A stretch of 46,697 nt of DNA from Bacteroidota bacterium (GTDB taxonomy: Bacteria; Bacteroidota; Bacteroidia; Bacteroidales; Prolixibacteraceae): positions 1-46,697 of the forward strand of contig JAJUGZ010000024.1 in the NCBI GenBank assembly GCA_029265715.1, read 5' to 3'. This document shows, one piece after another, positions 10,001-16,633 of this stretch. Numbering within the stretch: the first letter of the stretch is position 1; the number at the start of each line of letters is the position of its first letter. The notes beneath the pieces were generated by a model. That model saw only the letters and a program-made list of their open reading frames with translations, was not told where the DNA came from and did no database searches. The position numbers and the translations under genes are program-made.

Positions 10001-10667
10001 TGATTATCGCGATACCGACTCCGATAATGATAATGTTCCGGATTATATCGAAGGGTATGACGCGAACGCCGATGGGGTTGCCGATGTATTGCCATCGGGA
10101 GAAGACCTTGATAATGACGGGCTCGACGACGCTTACGATACCGTGGACCGTTATACCGAATCAGGCAATGCAACCGGGGCCGAAGCTCCTCTGCAGGATT
10201 TTGATGGCGATGGCGACCGCGACTGGCGCGATATCAACGACGATAACGACCAGTGGCTGACCAAATACGAGGACCTGAACAACGATGGCGATTACAGCAA
10301 CGACGACCTCGATTTCGATGGTCACCCGGAATATCTGGATTTGCCCAATGAATGCGACATCCTGATCCCTGAAGGGTTCTCGCCCAATGGGGACAACGTC
10401 CACGATTATTTCCAGATTTATTGCATCTTCCCGTATCCGGAAGCCCACATGATGATTTTCGACCAGAATGGCCGAAAACTCTACGACAAGCACCATTACG
10501 GGAACTTAGACTACTGGGGCAATTACGAAGACGCCTGGTGGAACGGGATCATTGAACTGGTTCCATCGAAACGCGGGCAAAAAGTACCTGCCGGGACTTA
10601 TTTCTATGTCCTGAACCTGGGCAATGGGGAAGTTAAGAAATCGTTTGTATTTGTCTCATATCAGTAA
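4047..10667 (+). CDS. Giant SprB-repeat cell-surface adhesin with type IX C-terminal domain
   Basis: About 2206 aa. I start at ATG 4047 because a textbook signal peptide follows (MMKRLTYIILVVLLTVAQAMA, cut before QPGY); the longer frame from 3912 only reads a dispersed repeat. Order: Ig/PKD-like region (about 22-210); roughly 20 SprB-type repeats of 65-85 aa (about 214-1788), the first 13 closely alike with the pattern DVTCYGGxDGTI, GGSGxYEYSIDG, W, GLAPGTYxVxMRDA; an Ig/cadherin-like domain (about 1789-1884) with NDTDPEGDPF; Asp-rich thrombospondin type 3 calcium repeats (about 1884-2100, DTDGDGI, DSDNDGIPD); and a gliding-motility-associated CHU_C domain at the end (PEGFSPNGDNVHDYF ... GTYFYVLNLGNG). 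Such proteins are exported by the type IX system and act as surface adhesins, in some relatives in gliding. The sprF-like gene starts 12 bp later, as in sprB-sprF pairs. Confidence 0.93.
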   Translation: MMKRLTYIILVVLLTVAQAMAQPGYVVDQVCINANRTYRVNGEAGATYEWLLRDSGGNAVPLANSAGTPFTGTDPVSGNPVQGSEITIGWNNLGTYNLSVVETSVHGCDTLQQGTINVFDQPVADAGSPATICPGNSHTFTDARAFNYTTLWWTTSGDGAFDDPARLDATYTPGPADRLSGEITCTLTVQGLGSGTSCTPAVSQVKLSVLQLEARVTATDITCFGANDGTLTISNQAGGSGSYEFSIDGVGWAATTAYSNLRPGTYTVLMRDAIDLNCIAIAGTAEIEEPLPLTASYTQTDATCLGNDGTISVINPGGGSGSYEYSINGTVWATSGYFAGLAPASYTILMRDANVTDCQATVGNAIIDMPAPVFAELDHTDVSCYGGTDGTITIDNAVNGSGNYEYSINGSAWLADDNDKKLQVKGLAAGKYSIRMRDANAPACIETLGDITILQPDELMATLLVADVSCFGSSDGSIRFNNPSGGSGNYKYSADGFSWYDTGFIGGLAPGTYHPYLADADVPGCLKDFGEVKINEPLPLQADLSSTGISCYGANDGTITVSNPKNYQGSYVFSIDGVYWTSNGFFSGLAPRTYIVSMRDEKNCTRDISTLEIIEPKPLDADVASTNATCLGNDGTITITNPQNSVSGLYEFTIDGTNWTSNGEFTGLTPGTFYVQIRDASLVTCTRMLKTVEISEPGPLYAEAGKTDVTCYGGSNGTISVRDAKGGSGVYDFSIDGAAWSTSFMFEDLPAGSYNLTMRDSKAPACTYFVGKLDIGQPDKLEAVAVASPVTCFGGSDGTISLAQAKGGSGGYEYTVNGTDWFSGKIENLPAATYTVRMRDAADVTCTVTLAPVTVSGPPAIAATLTPFDVSCFGGNDGRIEASNIQNATAPYELSVDGGATWTAGTSVSGLAEGKYNVTIRDARGCEVVFSNIEISQPDLLEAKVVRTNETSSGANDGTITVIAPQGGSGNFEYSLDAVVWQLSPAFAGLAPQAYEVWVRDANAPGCMISIPAIVLPAGAILAEPVPGNVTCYNGNNGSITFTNQSGATHYEYSIDGGATWQGSPDFTGLTAQPYVLMIRDADNRSNVTNLGTIDLRQPTEITATITRINESYPGEGGTIIISLVSGGTGPGYLFSVDGSPWTTTTSYSGLTVGEHIIRIKDSANCEIERTVILQPAGSISAEVAHADVTCNGAGDGEITISGESGGAGVFEYSNDGGLTWQPVGTFNHLPPGTYGIMIRDRNNPANQAQLDKIVITEPGELKLTWGMVPPLCAGNSATVTIYASGGTSPYSGTGTYILAPGEKRTFRVTDANNCSEELVLTAPNPEKIVATREVHAPLCYGEDGTVTIKATGGTGMYENTGTFNVRAGAPFSFVVKDSNGCLSNLISGTMPFAPDEIKVSVELLSSGCSGAATVRVTATGGNGPYSGTGTFTATNGLNVFTVTDANNCSATGSITVTLQDPPPAPVASLVQPNCYVPTGTIEITSPAGANYQYSLDGGLYQGSPVFAGLAPETSHTVRVKDTTTGCESEIAAFAIDPMPAGPDKPVVQVAQAPTCNDPNGTVEVVSPTGSQYAYSLNGGPFQASSVFNDLKTGIYTITVRDINTGCESASEVSVPAIPPAPTIAATSVNPKCFGDPGVISFAFTNVPDGTYAITYDGGQFDGVAVAWGKAVVNALGGVYNNLSIEANGCSSDDDVDVTIIQPAEIVITIVRQTGVDLKNLHDGSIDIEVSGGTPFVMPDGTKYYLYKWSTGETTQDIKNLSAGDYTVTVTDAYGCTQKRIATIPQPNYPPVANPDEFTTACGAVHGSVVLNDTDPEGDPFEVDPEPVIFPLHGSLNLNPDGTFEYMADREFEGDDTFQYVIFDSADRILSSTAVVVIHVILDTDCDGIPNKDDIDDDDDGILDVVEGDMNIDTDGDGIQDSIDIDSDNDGIPDNIEWQTTNGYIPPKGVDSDGDGWDDAYDHDQVKYPPSNPPAVYDYDQDGIPDYRDTDSDNDNVPDYIEGYDANADGVADVLPSGEDLDNDGLDDAYDTVDRYTESGNATGAEAPLQDFDGDGDRDWRDINDDNDQWLTKYEDLNNDGDYSNDDLDFDGHPEYLDLPNECDILIPEGFSPNGDNVHDYFQIYCIFPYPEAHMMIFDQNGRKLYDKHHYGNLDYWGNYEDAWWNGIIELVPSKRGQKVPAGTYFYVLNLGNGEVKKSFVFVSYQ

Positions 10668-10679
10668 CGTGAATAATCT

Positions 10680-11615
10680 ATGAAATCCGGCTTGCGACAT
10701 ATGGTTCTGTTCTTGCTCCTGGGACTGTTTGCTACAGTTTCCCGCGCGCAGGAATTCCCGTATGCGCTGAATTATGTCGACAATATGTTCACGATTAACC
10801 CCGCTTATGTTGGCATGTGGGAAAAAGTCAGCATCACGTCAATGAGCCGGAAGAACTGGATTTCAATTCAGGGAACGCCGTTCTTTCAGACATTTTCGTA
10901 TAATTCGCCGGTAAAAAATGAAAACAACGGAATCGGGATCAACTTGCAGAGTTATACCATCGGGCATGAAAGACGGTTTTCAATAACAGGCGATTATGCC
11001 TATAATATGCGCGTTTCGCGGACTGCCTACCTGCGCATGGGGTTACGGGTCGGGTTCATGAATTATCGCAATAACCTGTTAGATTACATCCTTTTCCCCG
11101 ATCGTGTGCCCGATTCGGAGTTTATGACCGATGTAAACCTGAAATACATGGCAACCTGGGGCGTTGGCGCGCTCTTGTTCGACCGCGACTATTATATCAG
11201 TCTTTCGGTTCCCAAGATTATAAACAATAGTCTTTCGGTGACGGTCAATAAATATTCATCCTTGCCCGAAATCCGGAATTTCTATCTGGCCGGAGGATAC
11301 GTTTTCCATTTGGTGCACAACGTGAAATTTAAGCCTGCCGGGCTGATCACGTTTGCATCCGGCGAAGTCCCATATTTCGACGGGTCTGCAACGGTCATAT
11401 TGCCCAACGACCTGTCGGTTGGCATCTTGTTACGGTCGAATGGGGTAACCTGTTTAAATGCAAGTTATAAGTTACGGAACTTGCGTTTCGGATTTGCTTC
11501 AGAATACGCCCTTTTCTCGGATATAAAGAAATACCAGTTGGGGACCTATGAGTTTTATATTAACTACGAATTCAATTTCTACAAACGGAAATATGTAAGG
11601 CCAGTCTATTTCTGA
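10680..11615 (+). CDS. PorP/SprF family type IX secretion outer-membrane protein
   Basis: A 311-aa protein with a signal peptide (1-23, ending SRAQ) and the PorP/SprF hallmarks: FTINPAYVGMW near the N-terminus, then alternating beta-strand sequence to the end, consistent with an outer-membrane barrel. Members of this family are needed for export or surface attachment of a partner adhesin encoded beside them (SprF for SprB in Flavobacterium johnsoniae). It begins 12 bp after the giant adhesin gene and is surely co-transcribed with it. The length is usual for the family (300-350 aa). Which substrate it serves is inferred from adjacency. Confidence 0.93.
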   Translation: MKSGLRHMVLFLLLGLFATVSRAQEFPYALNYVDNMFTINPAYVGMWEKVSITSMSRKNWISIQGTPFFQTFSYNSPVKNENNGIGINLQSYTIGHERRFSITGDYAYNMRVSRTAYLRMGLRVGFMNYRNNLLDYILFPDRVPDSEFMTDVNLKYMATWGVGALLFDRDYYISLSVPKIINNSLSVTVNKYSSLPEIRNFYLAGGYVFHLVHNVKFKPAGLITFASGEVPYFDGSATVILPNDLSVGILLRSNGVTCLNASYKLRNLRFGFASEYALFSDIKKYQLGTYEFYINYEFNFYKRKYVRPVYF

Positions 11616-11651
11616 TCCAGGCCAGGGTCGGCCCCCAAAGATGCCGACGGT

Positions 11652-11689
11652 ATAAAAAAATCAAGGCAGCTTCAACAAGCTGCCTCAAA
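11652..11689 (-). terminator. Rho-independent terminator of frr
   Basis: A perfect 9-bp stem AGGCAGCTT/AAGCTGCCT (11664-11672 with 11677-11685) has a 4-nt loop. On the minus strand it is followed by a T-rich run (11654-11660). It lies between the convergent sprF-like and frr genes; the plus-strand side has no T run. Confidence 0.8.
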
Positions 11690-11738
11690 GCCATGAAAAC
11701 AATTAAACAATGTTCAGAAAACAGAAAACTAGAAACAA

Positions 11739-12302
11739 TTATATCGTTATAATCTCTTGTGTCTTGTGTTCAAGCATTTTGTCAACCTTCTGGGTAAACT
11801 CTGTGATCAGATCCTGCACTTCCATTTCTGCATCTTTTTCAGCATCTTCCGAAAGGCCATCTTTCAATAGTTTTTTTAAACTATCATTGGCATCTTTCCG
11901 TGCATTCCGAAGGCTAATCTTTGCAACTTCACCTTCTTTATTAACCTGCTTCACCAGTTCTTTTCGCCGTTGCTCGGTTAATGGCGGAACATTAATGCGA
12001 ATAATCTCGCCATTATTTTCCGGGTTGAAGCCCAGGTTTGCCGCCATGATTGCTTTCTCAATGGGGTGAATCATCGATTTTTCCCAAGGTTGAATAGCAA
12101 TAGTCCTGGCATCAGGTGTACTGATATTCGAAACCTGCGAAATGGGGGTCATGCTCCCATAATAATCAACCACTACTCCATCCAACATCCGTGTTGAAGC
12201 TTTCCCGGCGCGAATATGAACCAACTCTTTATCGAGATGCTCAACTGCATGAGCCATCTTTTCTTTACATATATCCAGAATAATCTGAACTTCTTCCTCC
12301 AT
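11739..12302 (-). CDS. frr: Ribosome recycling factor
   Basis: A 187-aa protein, the usual family length. Ribosome recycling factor works with EF-G to split the post-termination ribosome in the cytoplasm. Seen: HIRAGKAST near residue 29, YYGSMTPISQVSNIS, ARTIAIQPWEKSMI, NLGFNPENNGEIIRINVPPLTEQRRKEL and the long C-terminal helix. It is the last gene of the minus-strand translation cluster, 100 bp after pyrH, and has its own likely promoter (TATATTTG at 12334-12341) and a good terminator. The start ATG at 12302 gives the canonical N-terminus. Confidence 0.97.
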   Translation of the reverse strand: MEEEVQIILDICKEKMAHAVEHLDKELVHIRAGKASTRMLDGVVVDYYGSMTPISQVSNISTPDARTIAIQPWEKSMIHPIEKAIMAANLGFNPENNGEIIRINVPPLTEQRRKELVKQVNKEGEVAKISLRNARKDANDSLKKLLKDGLSEDAEKDAEMEVQDLITEFTQKVDKMLEHKTQEIITI

Positions 12303-12333
12303 ACAACAAGCTCTGTCGGGTTTGTGTTGTCAG

Positions 12334-12341
12334 CAAATATA
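12334..12341 (-). promoter_or_regulatory. -7 box of a likely frr promoter
   Basis: TATATTTG on the minus strand fits the Bacteroidota TAnnTTTG -7 box exactly and lies 32 bp before the frr start. No good TTTG is found 19 bp upstream (TTTA at 20 bp is the nearest), so the assignment is moderate. Confidence 0.45.
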
Positions 12342-12402
12342 GAAATTTTTTTAAAAAATAGTAAACTCAAATAAAGTTTAAATTTTTTCTGCTGAAAAAT
12401 AT

Positions 12403-13113
12403 TTACGAATGGACATATGTTCCGATATTTTCTCCTGATAGGACCTTGTTCAGGTTCCCTTTTACATCCATGTTAAAGACAATAATTGGCAAATTGTTTT
12501 CCTTGCACATTGCCGTGGCAGTTAAGTCAAGTACTTTTAATCCTCTTTGATAAACTTCGTCAAACGATATTTTATCAAATTTTACGGCATTGGGATCTTT
12601 TTCCGGGTCGGCAGTATAAATTCCATCGACCCGGGTCCCTTTCATCATCACATCGGCCTCTATTTCGATGCCGCGCAATGACGAACCGGTATCTGTTGTA
12701 AAATATGGATTTCCGGTTCCCGCCGAGAAAATGGCCACCTCTCCGTTTTCCAATGTATCGATGGCTTTGTCTTTCGAATAAAATTCGCCGACAGGCTCCA
12801 TCCGGATTGCGGTCAGTACTTTTGATCGAACGCCATAGCTTTTTAGTGCAGACTGAAGTGCCAGACTATTAATAACAGTAGCCAACATCCCCATCTGGTC
12901 TCCTTTTACGCGATCAAACCCTTTTGATGCGCCGCTCAGCCCCCGGAAGATGTTTCCACCGCCGATAACAATGCCAACCTGAACGCCCATGTTAACTGCA
13001 TCTCTAATTTGTTCTGCATAATCGGCCAGGCGTTGCTGATCAATGCCATATTGTTGTTCTCCCATTAAAGATTCACCACTTAATTTGAGTAATATCCGTT
13101 TGAACCGTGCCAT
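12403..13113 (-). CDS. pyrH: UMP kinase
   Basis: A 236-aa protein from ATG 13113 (MARFKRILLKLSGES); a TTG seven codons upstream is unlikely. UMP kinase makes UDP from UMP with ATP in pyrimidine nucleotide synthesis. Amino-acid kinase family motifs are present: KLSGES near residue 10, GGGNIFRG, DQMGMLATVINSLALQ, GTGNPYFTTDT and KGTRVDGIYTADP. The length is typical (235-240). It follows tsf across a terminator, so it probably has its own promoter; a TATTTTTG box lies at 13132-13139. It sits with the translation genes, as in most bacteria (tsf-pyrH-frr). Confidence 0.97.
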   Translation of the reverse strand: MARFKRILLKLSGESLMGEQQYGIDQQRLADYAEQIRDAVNMGVQVGIVIGGGNIFRGLSGASKGFDRVKGDQMGMLATVINSLALQSALKSYGVRSKVLTAIRMEPVGEFYSKDKAIDTLENGEVAIFSAGTGNPYFTTDTGSSLRGIEIEADVMMKGTRVDGIYTADPEKDPNAVKFDKISFDEVYQRGLKVLDLTATAMCKENNLPIIVFNMDVKGNLNKVLSGENIGTYVHS

Positions 13114-13131
13114 ATTTTTCGTTTTTTTTGA

Positions 13132-13139
13132 CAAAAATA
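13132..13139 (-). promoter_or_regulatory. -7 box of a likely pyrH promoter
   Basis: TATTTTTG on the minus strand, 18 bp before the pyrH ATG, matches TAnnTTTG. The expected upstream TTTG is not seen. The terminator between tsf and pyrH makes an internal promoter likely. Confidence 0.4.
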
Positions 13140-13180
13140 CATTTTAAATACGTTGAGAGGTTCCGAAGCCGGAAAATCAA

Positions 13181-13216
13181 AACACAAAAAAAAGGAGGCC
13201 GTTTCCGAACCTCCTT
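13181..13216 (-). terminator. Rho-independent terminator after tsf
   Basis: The stem AAGGAGG/CCTCCTT (13192-13198 with 13210-13216) has an 11-nt loop, and on the minus strand it runs straight into a T run (13183-13193). It separates tsf from pyrH. Confidence 0.8.
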
Positions 13217-13239
13217 CCTGATTATTGTAAGTGTCCTAA

Positions 13240-14067
13240 TTAATCGGTCAGGGCAAAGCGAACAAAAGCAGTAGCCGTTAATTCTTTGTCGTTGCTGGCA
13301 AGGAATTCTTTTACAGTCATTTTGTTTTCTTTGATATATGCCTGGTTCAACAAGGTGCTTTCCTTGAAGAATTTAGACAAAGCGCCTTGGGCAATCTTAT
13401 CAAGCATTGCTTCGGGTTTACCTTCCATGCGGAATTTTTCTTTGGCAATTTCCAGCTCTTTTTCTACAATTTCGGCCGGAACATCATCTTTGTCTACAGC
13501 TACCGGGTTCATGGCTGCAACCTGCATGGCAACGTCTTTTGCAACCTGAACATCAACGCCGGCTTTGTTGAACCCAACAACTGTTGCCAGCTTATTTCCC
13601 GGGTGGATGTATGAAATGACCGTTTCGGCATTTAACTTCTGGTAGAAAGGTAAATCCAGTTTTTCACCGATAATGCCTGTTTGCTCAACAATCAAATCGG
13701 CGACAGTGCGGCCATCAAGAGGCATGGCTTTAACAGCTTCGAGGTCAGCTGCGCCGTTTTCGAGCGCAGCAGCCAGAATTTTGTCGGCTAACGCTACAAA
13801 CGCTTCATTTTTGGCAACGAAGTCTGTTTCGCAGTTCAGTACTAAAACGGCACCTGATTTCTGGTCGGCTGATACTTTTGAAAGCACAACACCTTCAGTA
13901 GCTTCGCGATCAGCGCGTTTTGCGGCAACCAGCTTCCCTTTTTCGCGGATAATTTCAACAGCACGATTAAAATCGCCTTCGGCTTCGGCAAGCGCTTTTT
14001 TACAGTCCATCATGCCAGCCCCGGTTGCTTTACGCAACTTCATTACATCTGCTGCACTAATTTCCAT
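13240..14067 (-). CDS. tsf: Translation elongation factor Ts
   Basis: A 275-aa protein. EF-Ts is the guanine-nucleotide exchange factor of EF-Tu. The N-terminal UBA-like part reads VMKLRKATGAGMMDCKKALAEA (seen as VMKLRKATGAG, then MMDCKKALAEA), followed by the CETDFVAKNEAF signature of the core domain and KLATVVGFNK in the dimerisation part; the length is usual for Bacteroidota. It is downstream of rpsB with only 32 bp between them, the conserved rpsB-tsf operon, and is closed by a strong terminator. Confidence 0.97.
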   Translation of the reverse strand: MEISAADVMKLRKATGAGMMDCKKALAEAEGDFNRAVEIIREKGKLVAAKRADREATEGVVLSKVSADQKSGAVLVLNCETDFVAKNEAFVALADKILAAALENGAADLEAVKAMPLDGRTVADLIVEQTGIIGEKLDLPFYQKLNAETVISYIHPGNKLATVVGFNKAGVDVQVAKDVAMQVAAMNPVAVDKDDVPAEIVEKELEIAKEKFRMEGKPEAMLDKIAQGALSKFFKESTLLNQAYIKENKMTVKEFLASNDKELTATAFVRFALTD

Positions 14068-14099
14068 AATATCTTTGTTTTAAATGAGTTGTTGAACGA

Positions 14100-14963
14100 T
14101 TATTCTTCAGTTTCTTCTTCCTCGTCAAGCTCGATGTCCTCATCCAGATCAACGTCTTCAACATCTTCGTCTTCTTCGTCAATTTCAGCGTCGAAGTCAT
14201 CAGCTTCTTCGGCTACGCGCACTTTTTTGCCCTTGGCTTTCACTTCTTTTTCTTCGCCTTCTTTTTCGCGTTCTACTTTACGTTCCGACAATCCTTCGCG
14301 GATCGCGTCAGTCATCGCTTTAACGATCAGCTTGATTGATTGAGAGGCGTCATCGTTGGCCGGGATTACGAAGTCAATTCCTTCCGGATCGGAGTTGGTA
14401 TCAACCATTGCAAATACCGGAATACCAAGGCGCTGTGCTTCGCGAACAGCAATTTTTTCTTTCAGAACGTCAACAACGAATAGCGCAGCAGGTAGACGGG
14501 TAAGGTCAACAATACTTCCCAGCACTTTTTCGAGTTTGGCACGTTGACGGGTAATCTGAAGTTTTTCACGTTTTGAAAGGTTATCCCAGCTGCTGTCGCG
14601 CATCATTTTGTCGATCGACAACATTTTCTTTACCGCTTTCCGGATTGTCGGGAAGTTGGTAAGCATACCACCGGGCCAACGTTCAACAACATAGGGCATA
14701 TTTACGCTACCGACCAGGTCAGAAACGATTTCTTTTGCCTGTTTTTTGGTAGCAACAAATAAAACTTTGCGCCCTGATTTTGCAATTTGCTTGATTGCAG
14801 CGGCAGCTTCATCGATTTTTACTACTGTTTTTTGCAGATCGATGATGTGGATCCCGTTTTTCTCCATGAAGATGTACGGAGCCATGTTGGGGTTCCACTT
14901 TCTTTTCAAGTGTCCAAAGTGAACACCTGCATCCAATAATTCTTGAAAATTTGTTCTTGGCAT
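14100..14963 (-). CDS. rpsB: 30S ribosomal protein S2
   Basis: A 287-aa protein from ATG 14963 (MPRTNFQELLDAG); the 13 codons upstream are not conserved in S2. Seen: GVHFGHLKRKWNPNMAPYIF, IIDLQKT, VGSVNMPYVVERWPGGMLTNF (in pieces), RLPAALFVVD and PVFAMVDTNSDPEGIDFVIPAND (in pieces). The last 50 residues form a highly acidic tail, an extension common in Bacteroidota S2 and absent from the enterobacterial protein. S2 binds late to the 30S head/platform with S1. The preceding 118-bp gap carries a strong hairpin (15003-15044) that may regulate it. Confidence 0.97.
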   Translation of the reverse strand: MPRTNFQELLDAGVHFGHLKRKWNPNMAPYIFMEKNGIHIIDLQKTVVKIDEAAAAIKQIAKSGRKVLFVATKKQAKEIVSDLVGSVNMPYVVERWPGGMLTNFPTIRKAVKKMLSIDKMMRDSSWDNLSKREKLQITRQRAKLEKVLGSIVDLTRLPAALFVVDVLKEKIAVREAQRLGIPVFAMVDTNSDPEGIDFVIPANDDASQSIKLIVKAMTDAIREGLSERKVEREKEGEEKEVKAKGKKVRVAEEADDFDAEIDEEDEDVEDVDLDEDIELDEEEETEE

Positions 14964-15002
14964 CTTTTTACTTTTTACTCTTTTTTTACTTCTGAAAAGC
15001 AA

Positions 15003-15044
15003 CTGCTAAGTAGTCCCTACCTGTAAAAGCGGGAGTCTCAGCAA
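15003..15044 (-). promoter_or_regulatory. Hairpin in the rpsB 5' leader
   Basis: On the minus strand TTGCTGAG (15044-15037) can pair over 8 bp, with wobble pairs, with CTTAGCAG (15010-15003), and inner UCCC/GGGA pairs extend the stem. It lies 40 bp before the rpsB start, without a T run, so it looks like a leader structure and not a terminator of rpsI. Autoregulation by S2 is speculative. Confidence 0.4.
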
Positions 15045-15081
15045 TTTAGACCCAAAGCAAAATATTTTTGTATAAAAAATA

Positions 15082-15468
15082 TTAACGTTTTGAGAACTGG
15101 AATCTCTTGCGTGCTTTTGGCCGTCCAGGTTTCTTACGTTCAACTTCGCGAGGATCGCGGGTTACGAAACCGGCATGTTTCAACTCAGGTCTTGACTCGG
15201 GATTGATTTCCATCAGGGCGCGGGTAATCGCTAAGCGCATGGCTTCGGCCTGACCTTTGATCCCTCCTCCGTCAAGGGTTGCAGTAATGTCATACTGTTC
15301 GGCAACACCCAGCAAGTGCAGTGGCTGCAAAACAACATACTGAAGGATACCTGTTGGGAAATACTCTGCCAGATCGCGTTTGTTGATCGTAACTTTACCT
15401 TTGCCTTCGCTTACATAAACCCGGGCAACGGCAGATTTCCTACGTCCAATCGTGTTTACTACTTCCAT
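15082..15468 (-). CDS. rpsI: 30S ribosomal protein S9
   Basis: A 128-aa protein with the S9 start GRRKSAVARVYVSEGKGK and the basic C-terminal tail (KKPGRPKARKRFQFSKR) that reaches the P-site tRNA. S9 belongs to the 30S head. It lies 6 bp after rplM, the universal rplM-rpsI pair, and is transcribed from the promoter at 16090-16120. Confidence 0.98.
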   Translation of the reverse strand: MEVVNTIGRRKSAVARVYVSEGKGKVTINKRDLAEYFPTGILQYVVLQPLHLLGVAEQYDITATLDGGGIKGQAEAMRLAITRALMEINPESRPELKHAGFVTRDPREVERKKPGRPKARKRFQFSKR

Positions 15469-15474
15469 TAGTTA

Positions 15475-15930
15475 CTATTTAATTGTATTTAAATCAATTA
15501 GCTTGGGTTGCTGAGCTTCTTGTTTGTGCTCTGAACCTACATAAACTTTTAAATTCCCATAAATCTTGCTACCCAACCGGTTTTTTGGCAACATCCCTTT
15601 TACGGCTTTCTCAACCACTCTTTCCGGATGTTTTTTCAGAAGTTCTGCAGGATTCTGGAACCGTTGACCACCAGGATAACCGGTATGGCGAACGTAAATC
15701 TTGTCGCTCAGTTTGTTGCCGGTAAGGCGAATTTTCTCAGCATTGATCACAATAACGTTGTCGCCGCAATCAACATGAGGCGTATAACCCGCTTTGTTTT
15801 TACCCCTCAGGATCTTTGCAACTTTGCTGGCCAAACGTCCAAGCACCTGATCCGTTGCATCGACCAGAACCCATTCTTTATTTACCGTTTCTTTATTCGC
15901 TGATACGGTTTTGTAACTTAGTGTATCCAC
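15475..15930 (-). CDS. rplM: 50S ribosomal protein L13
   Basis: A 151-aa protein with the L13 motifs WVLVDATDQVLGRLASKVAK, HVDCGDNVIVINAEKI, DKIYVRHTGYPGG and VEKAVKGMLPKNRLG. L13 is an early-binding 50S protein. It is the first gene of the minus-strand translation cluster and has a long leader (about 155 nt) downstream of a near-consensus promoter. L13 leaders with autoregulatory structures are known in several phyla, so feedback control is plausible. Confidence 0.98.
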   Translation of the reverse strand: MDTLSYKTVSANKETVNKEWVLVDATDQVLGRLASKVAKILRGKNKAGYTPHVDCGDNVIVINAEKIRLTGNKLSDKIYVRHTGYPGGQRFQNPAELLKKHPERVVEKAVKGMLPKNRLGSKIYGNLKVYVGSEHKQEAQQPKLIDLNTIK

Positions 15931-16084
15931 TTGTTTTGTTTTAATTAATTAAACACTCTGCTGTAATTCTCAATAAACCAATTTATTAAAGGAGTTGGCT
16001 TATAAATATCGGACTTGTTAATAAGTTTTATACCTTAAACATTTTCAGTGATTTACGAGAACTACCTTTACGGACAATAATCGG
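15931..16084 (-). promoter_or_regulatory. Structured 5' leader of the rplM operon
   Basis: The region between the predicted transcription start (about 16084) and rplM can fold around a 9-bp closing stem: minus-strand GTAGTTCTC (16065-16057) with GAGAATTAC (15971-15963), one wobble pair. Inside are shorter helices CTTAT/ATAAG and CCAA/TTGG. This architecture is consistent with a ribosomal-protein leader. No reading frame is present. Confidence 0.5.
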
Positions 16085-16089
16085 GACTG

Positions 16090-16120
16090 CAAAAGTATTT
16101 TCTTTTTTTGAATTTCCAAA
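16090..16120 (-). promoter_or_regulatory. Consensus Bacteroidota promoter for the rplM operon
   Basis: On the minus strand TTTG (16120-16117), a 19-bp spacer and TACTTTTG (16097-16090) match the Bacteroidota housekeeping sigma consensus exactly. The start site should be near 16084. The bases that follow (CAGTCCC) are shared with the tRNA-Glu/rpsT promoter. The remaining gap to the gene at 16310 holds no other clear signal. Confidence 0.8.
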
Positions 16121-16309
16121 CAGAAAAACAAGCTGTTTTTGATTTTTAACCAAAAGATTTCCAAAGTGTAACCTCATCTGTTCGTTCAGAAATTCGGACT
16201 ATTCATGCATATTTTATAGCTATTCGGTAAAAAAAGCAGAAAGAGTAGTTAAAAGTTAACTGCCGGTTTGTAACTTAACTTAACGTTCCACCTTAATTCA
16301 AAAAAAACA

Positions 16310-16573
16310 ATGGGAAACCGGATCAAACGAATCAATGCCGGATTAATTGCTCTCTCTGTCCTGCTTATTGTGTCGGGTACGTTCATCATGCTGGTTCCGG
16401 GATTTGAAACCCTGGCCCGGGATATTTTTTTGGGGGCCATGCTGGTCGTGCCTTTTATTATTGCAGGAAAGGGGATTGAGTTCATGTCTTCCAGGGATTT
16501 TCACAAAGCGGTATTATCGATTCTTGTTCTTTGCGGCATTTGTGTTTTTACCATCCTGTTCATCTTTGTTTGA
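16310..16573 (+). CDS. Small hypothetical membrane protein
   Basis: An 87-aa protein with three hydrophobic segments (about 11-31, 38-55, 66-86) joined by short charged loops (GNRIKRIN at the start, SSRDFHK between the second and third). I recognise no family. It sits 60 bp upstream of the O-antigen ligase-like gene in the same direction. The composition looks like a genuine membrane protein, but its short length leaves some doubt. Confidence 0.6.
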   Translation: MGNRIKRINAGLIALSVLLIVSGTFIMLVPGFETLARDIFLGAMLVVPFIIAGKGIEFMSSRDFHKAVLSILVLCGICVFTILFIFV

Positions 16574-16600
16574 TACACCATTCCATCCGGATGTATTGTT

Positions 16601-16616
16601 TAGATTTGTAGTTTTG
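16601..16616 (+). promoter_or_regulatory. Overlapping -7 boxes before the O-antigen ligase-like gene
   Basis: TAGATTTG (16601-16608) and TAGTTTTG (16609-16616) both match TAnnTTTG, 18-26 bp before the ATG at 16634. Neither has a TTTG at the right distance upstream. Confidence 0.35.
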
Positions 16617-16633
16617 TATCAAATTTCGAACGA

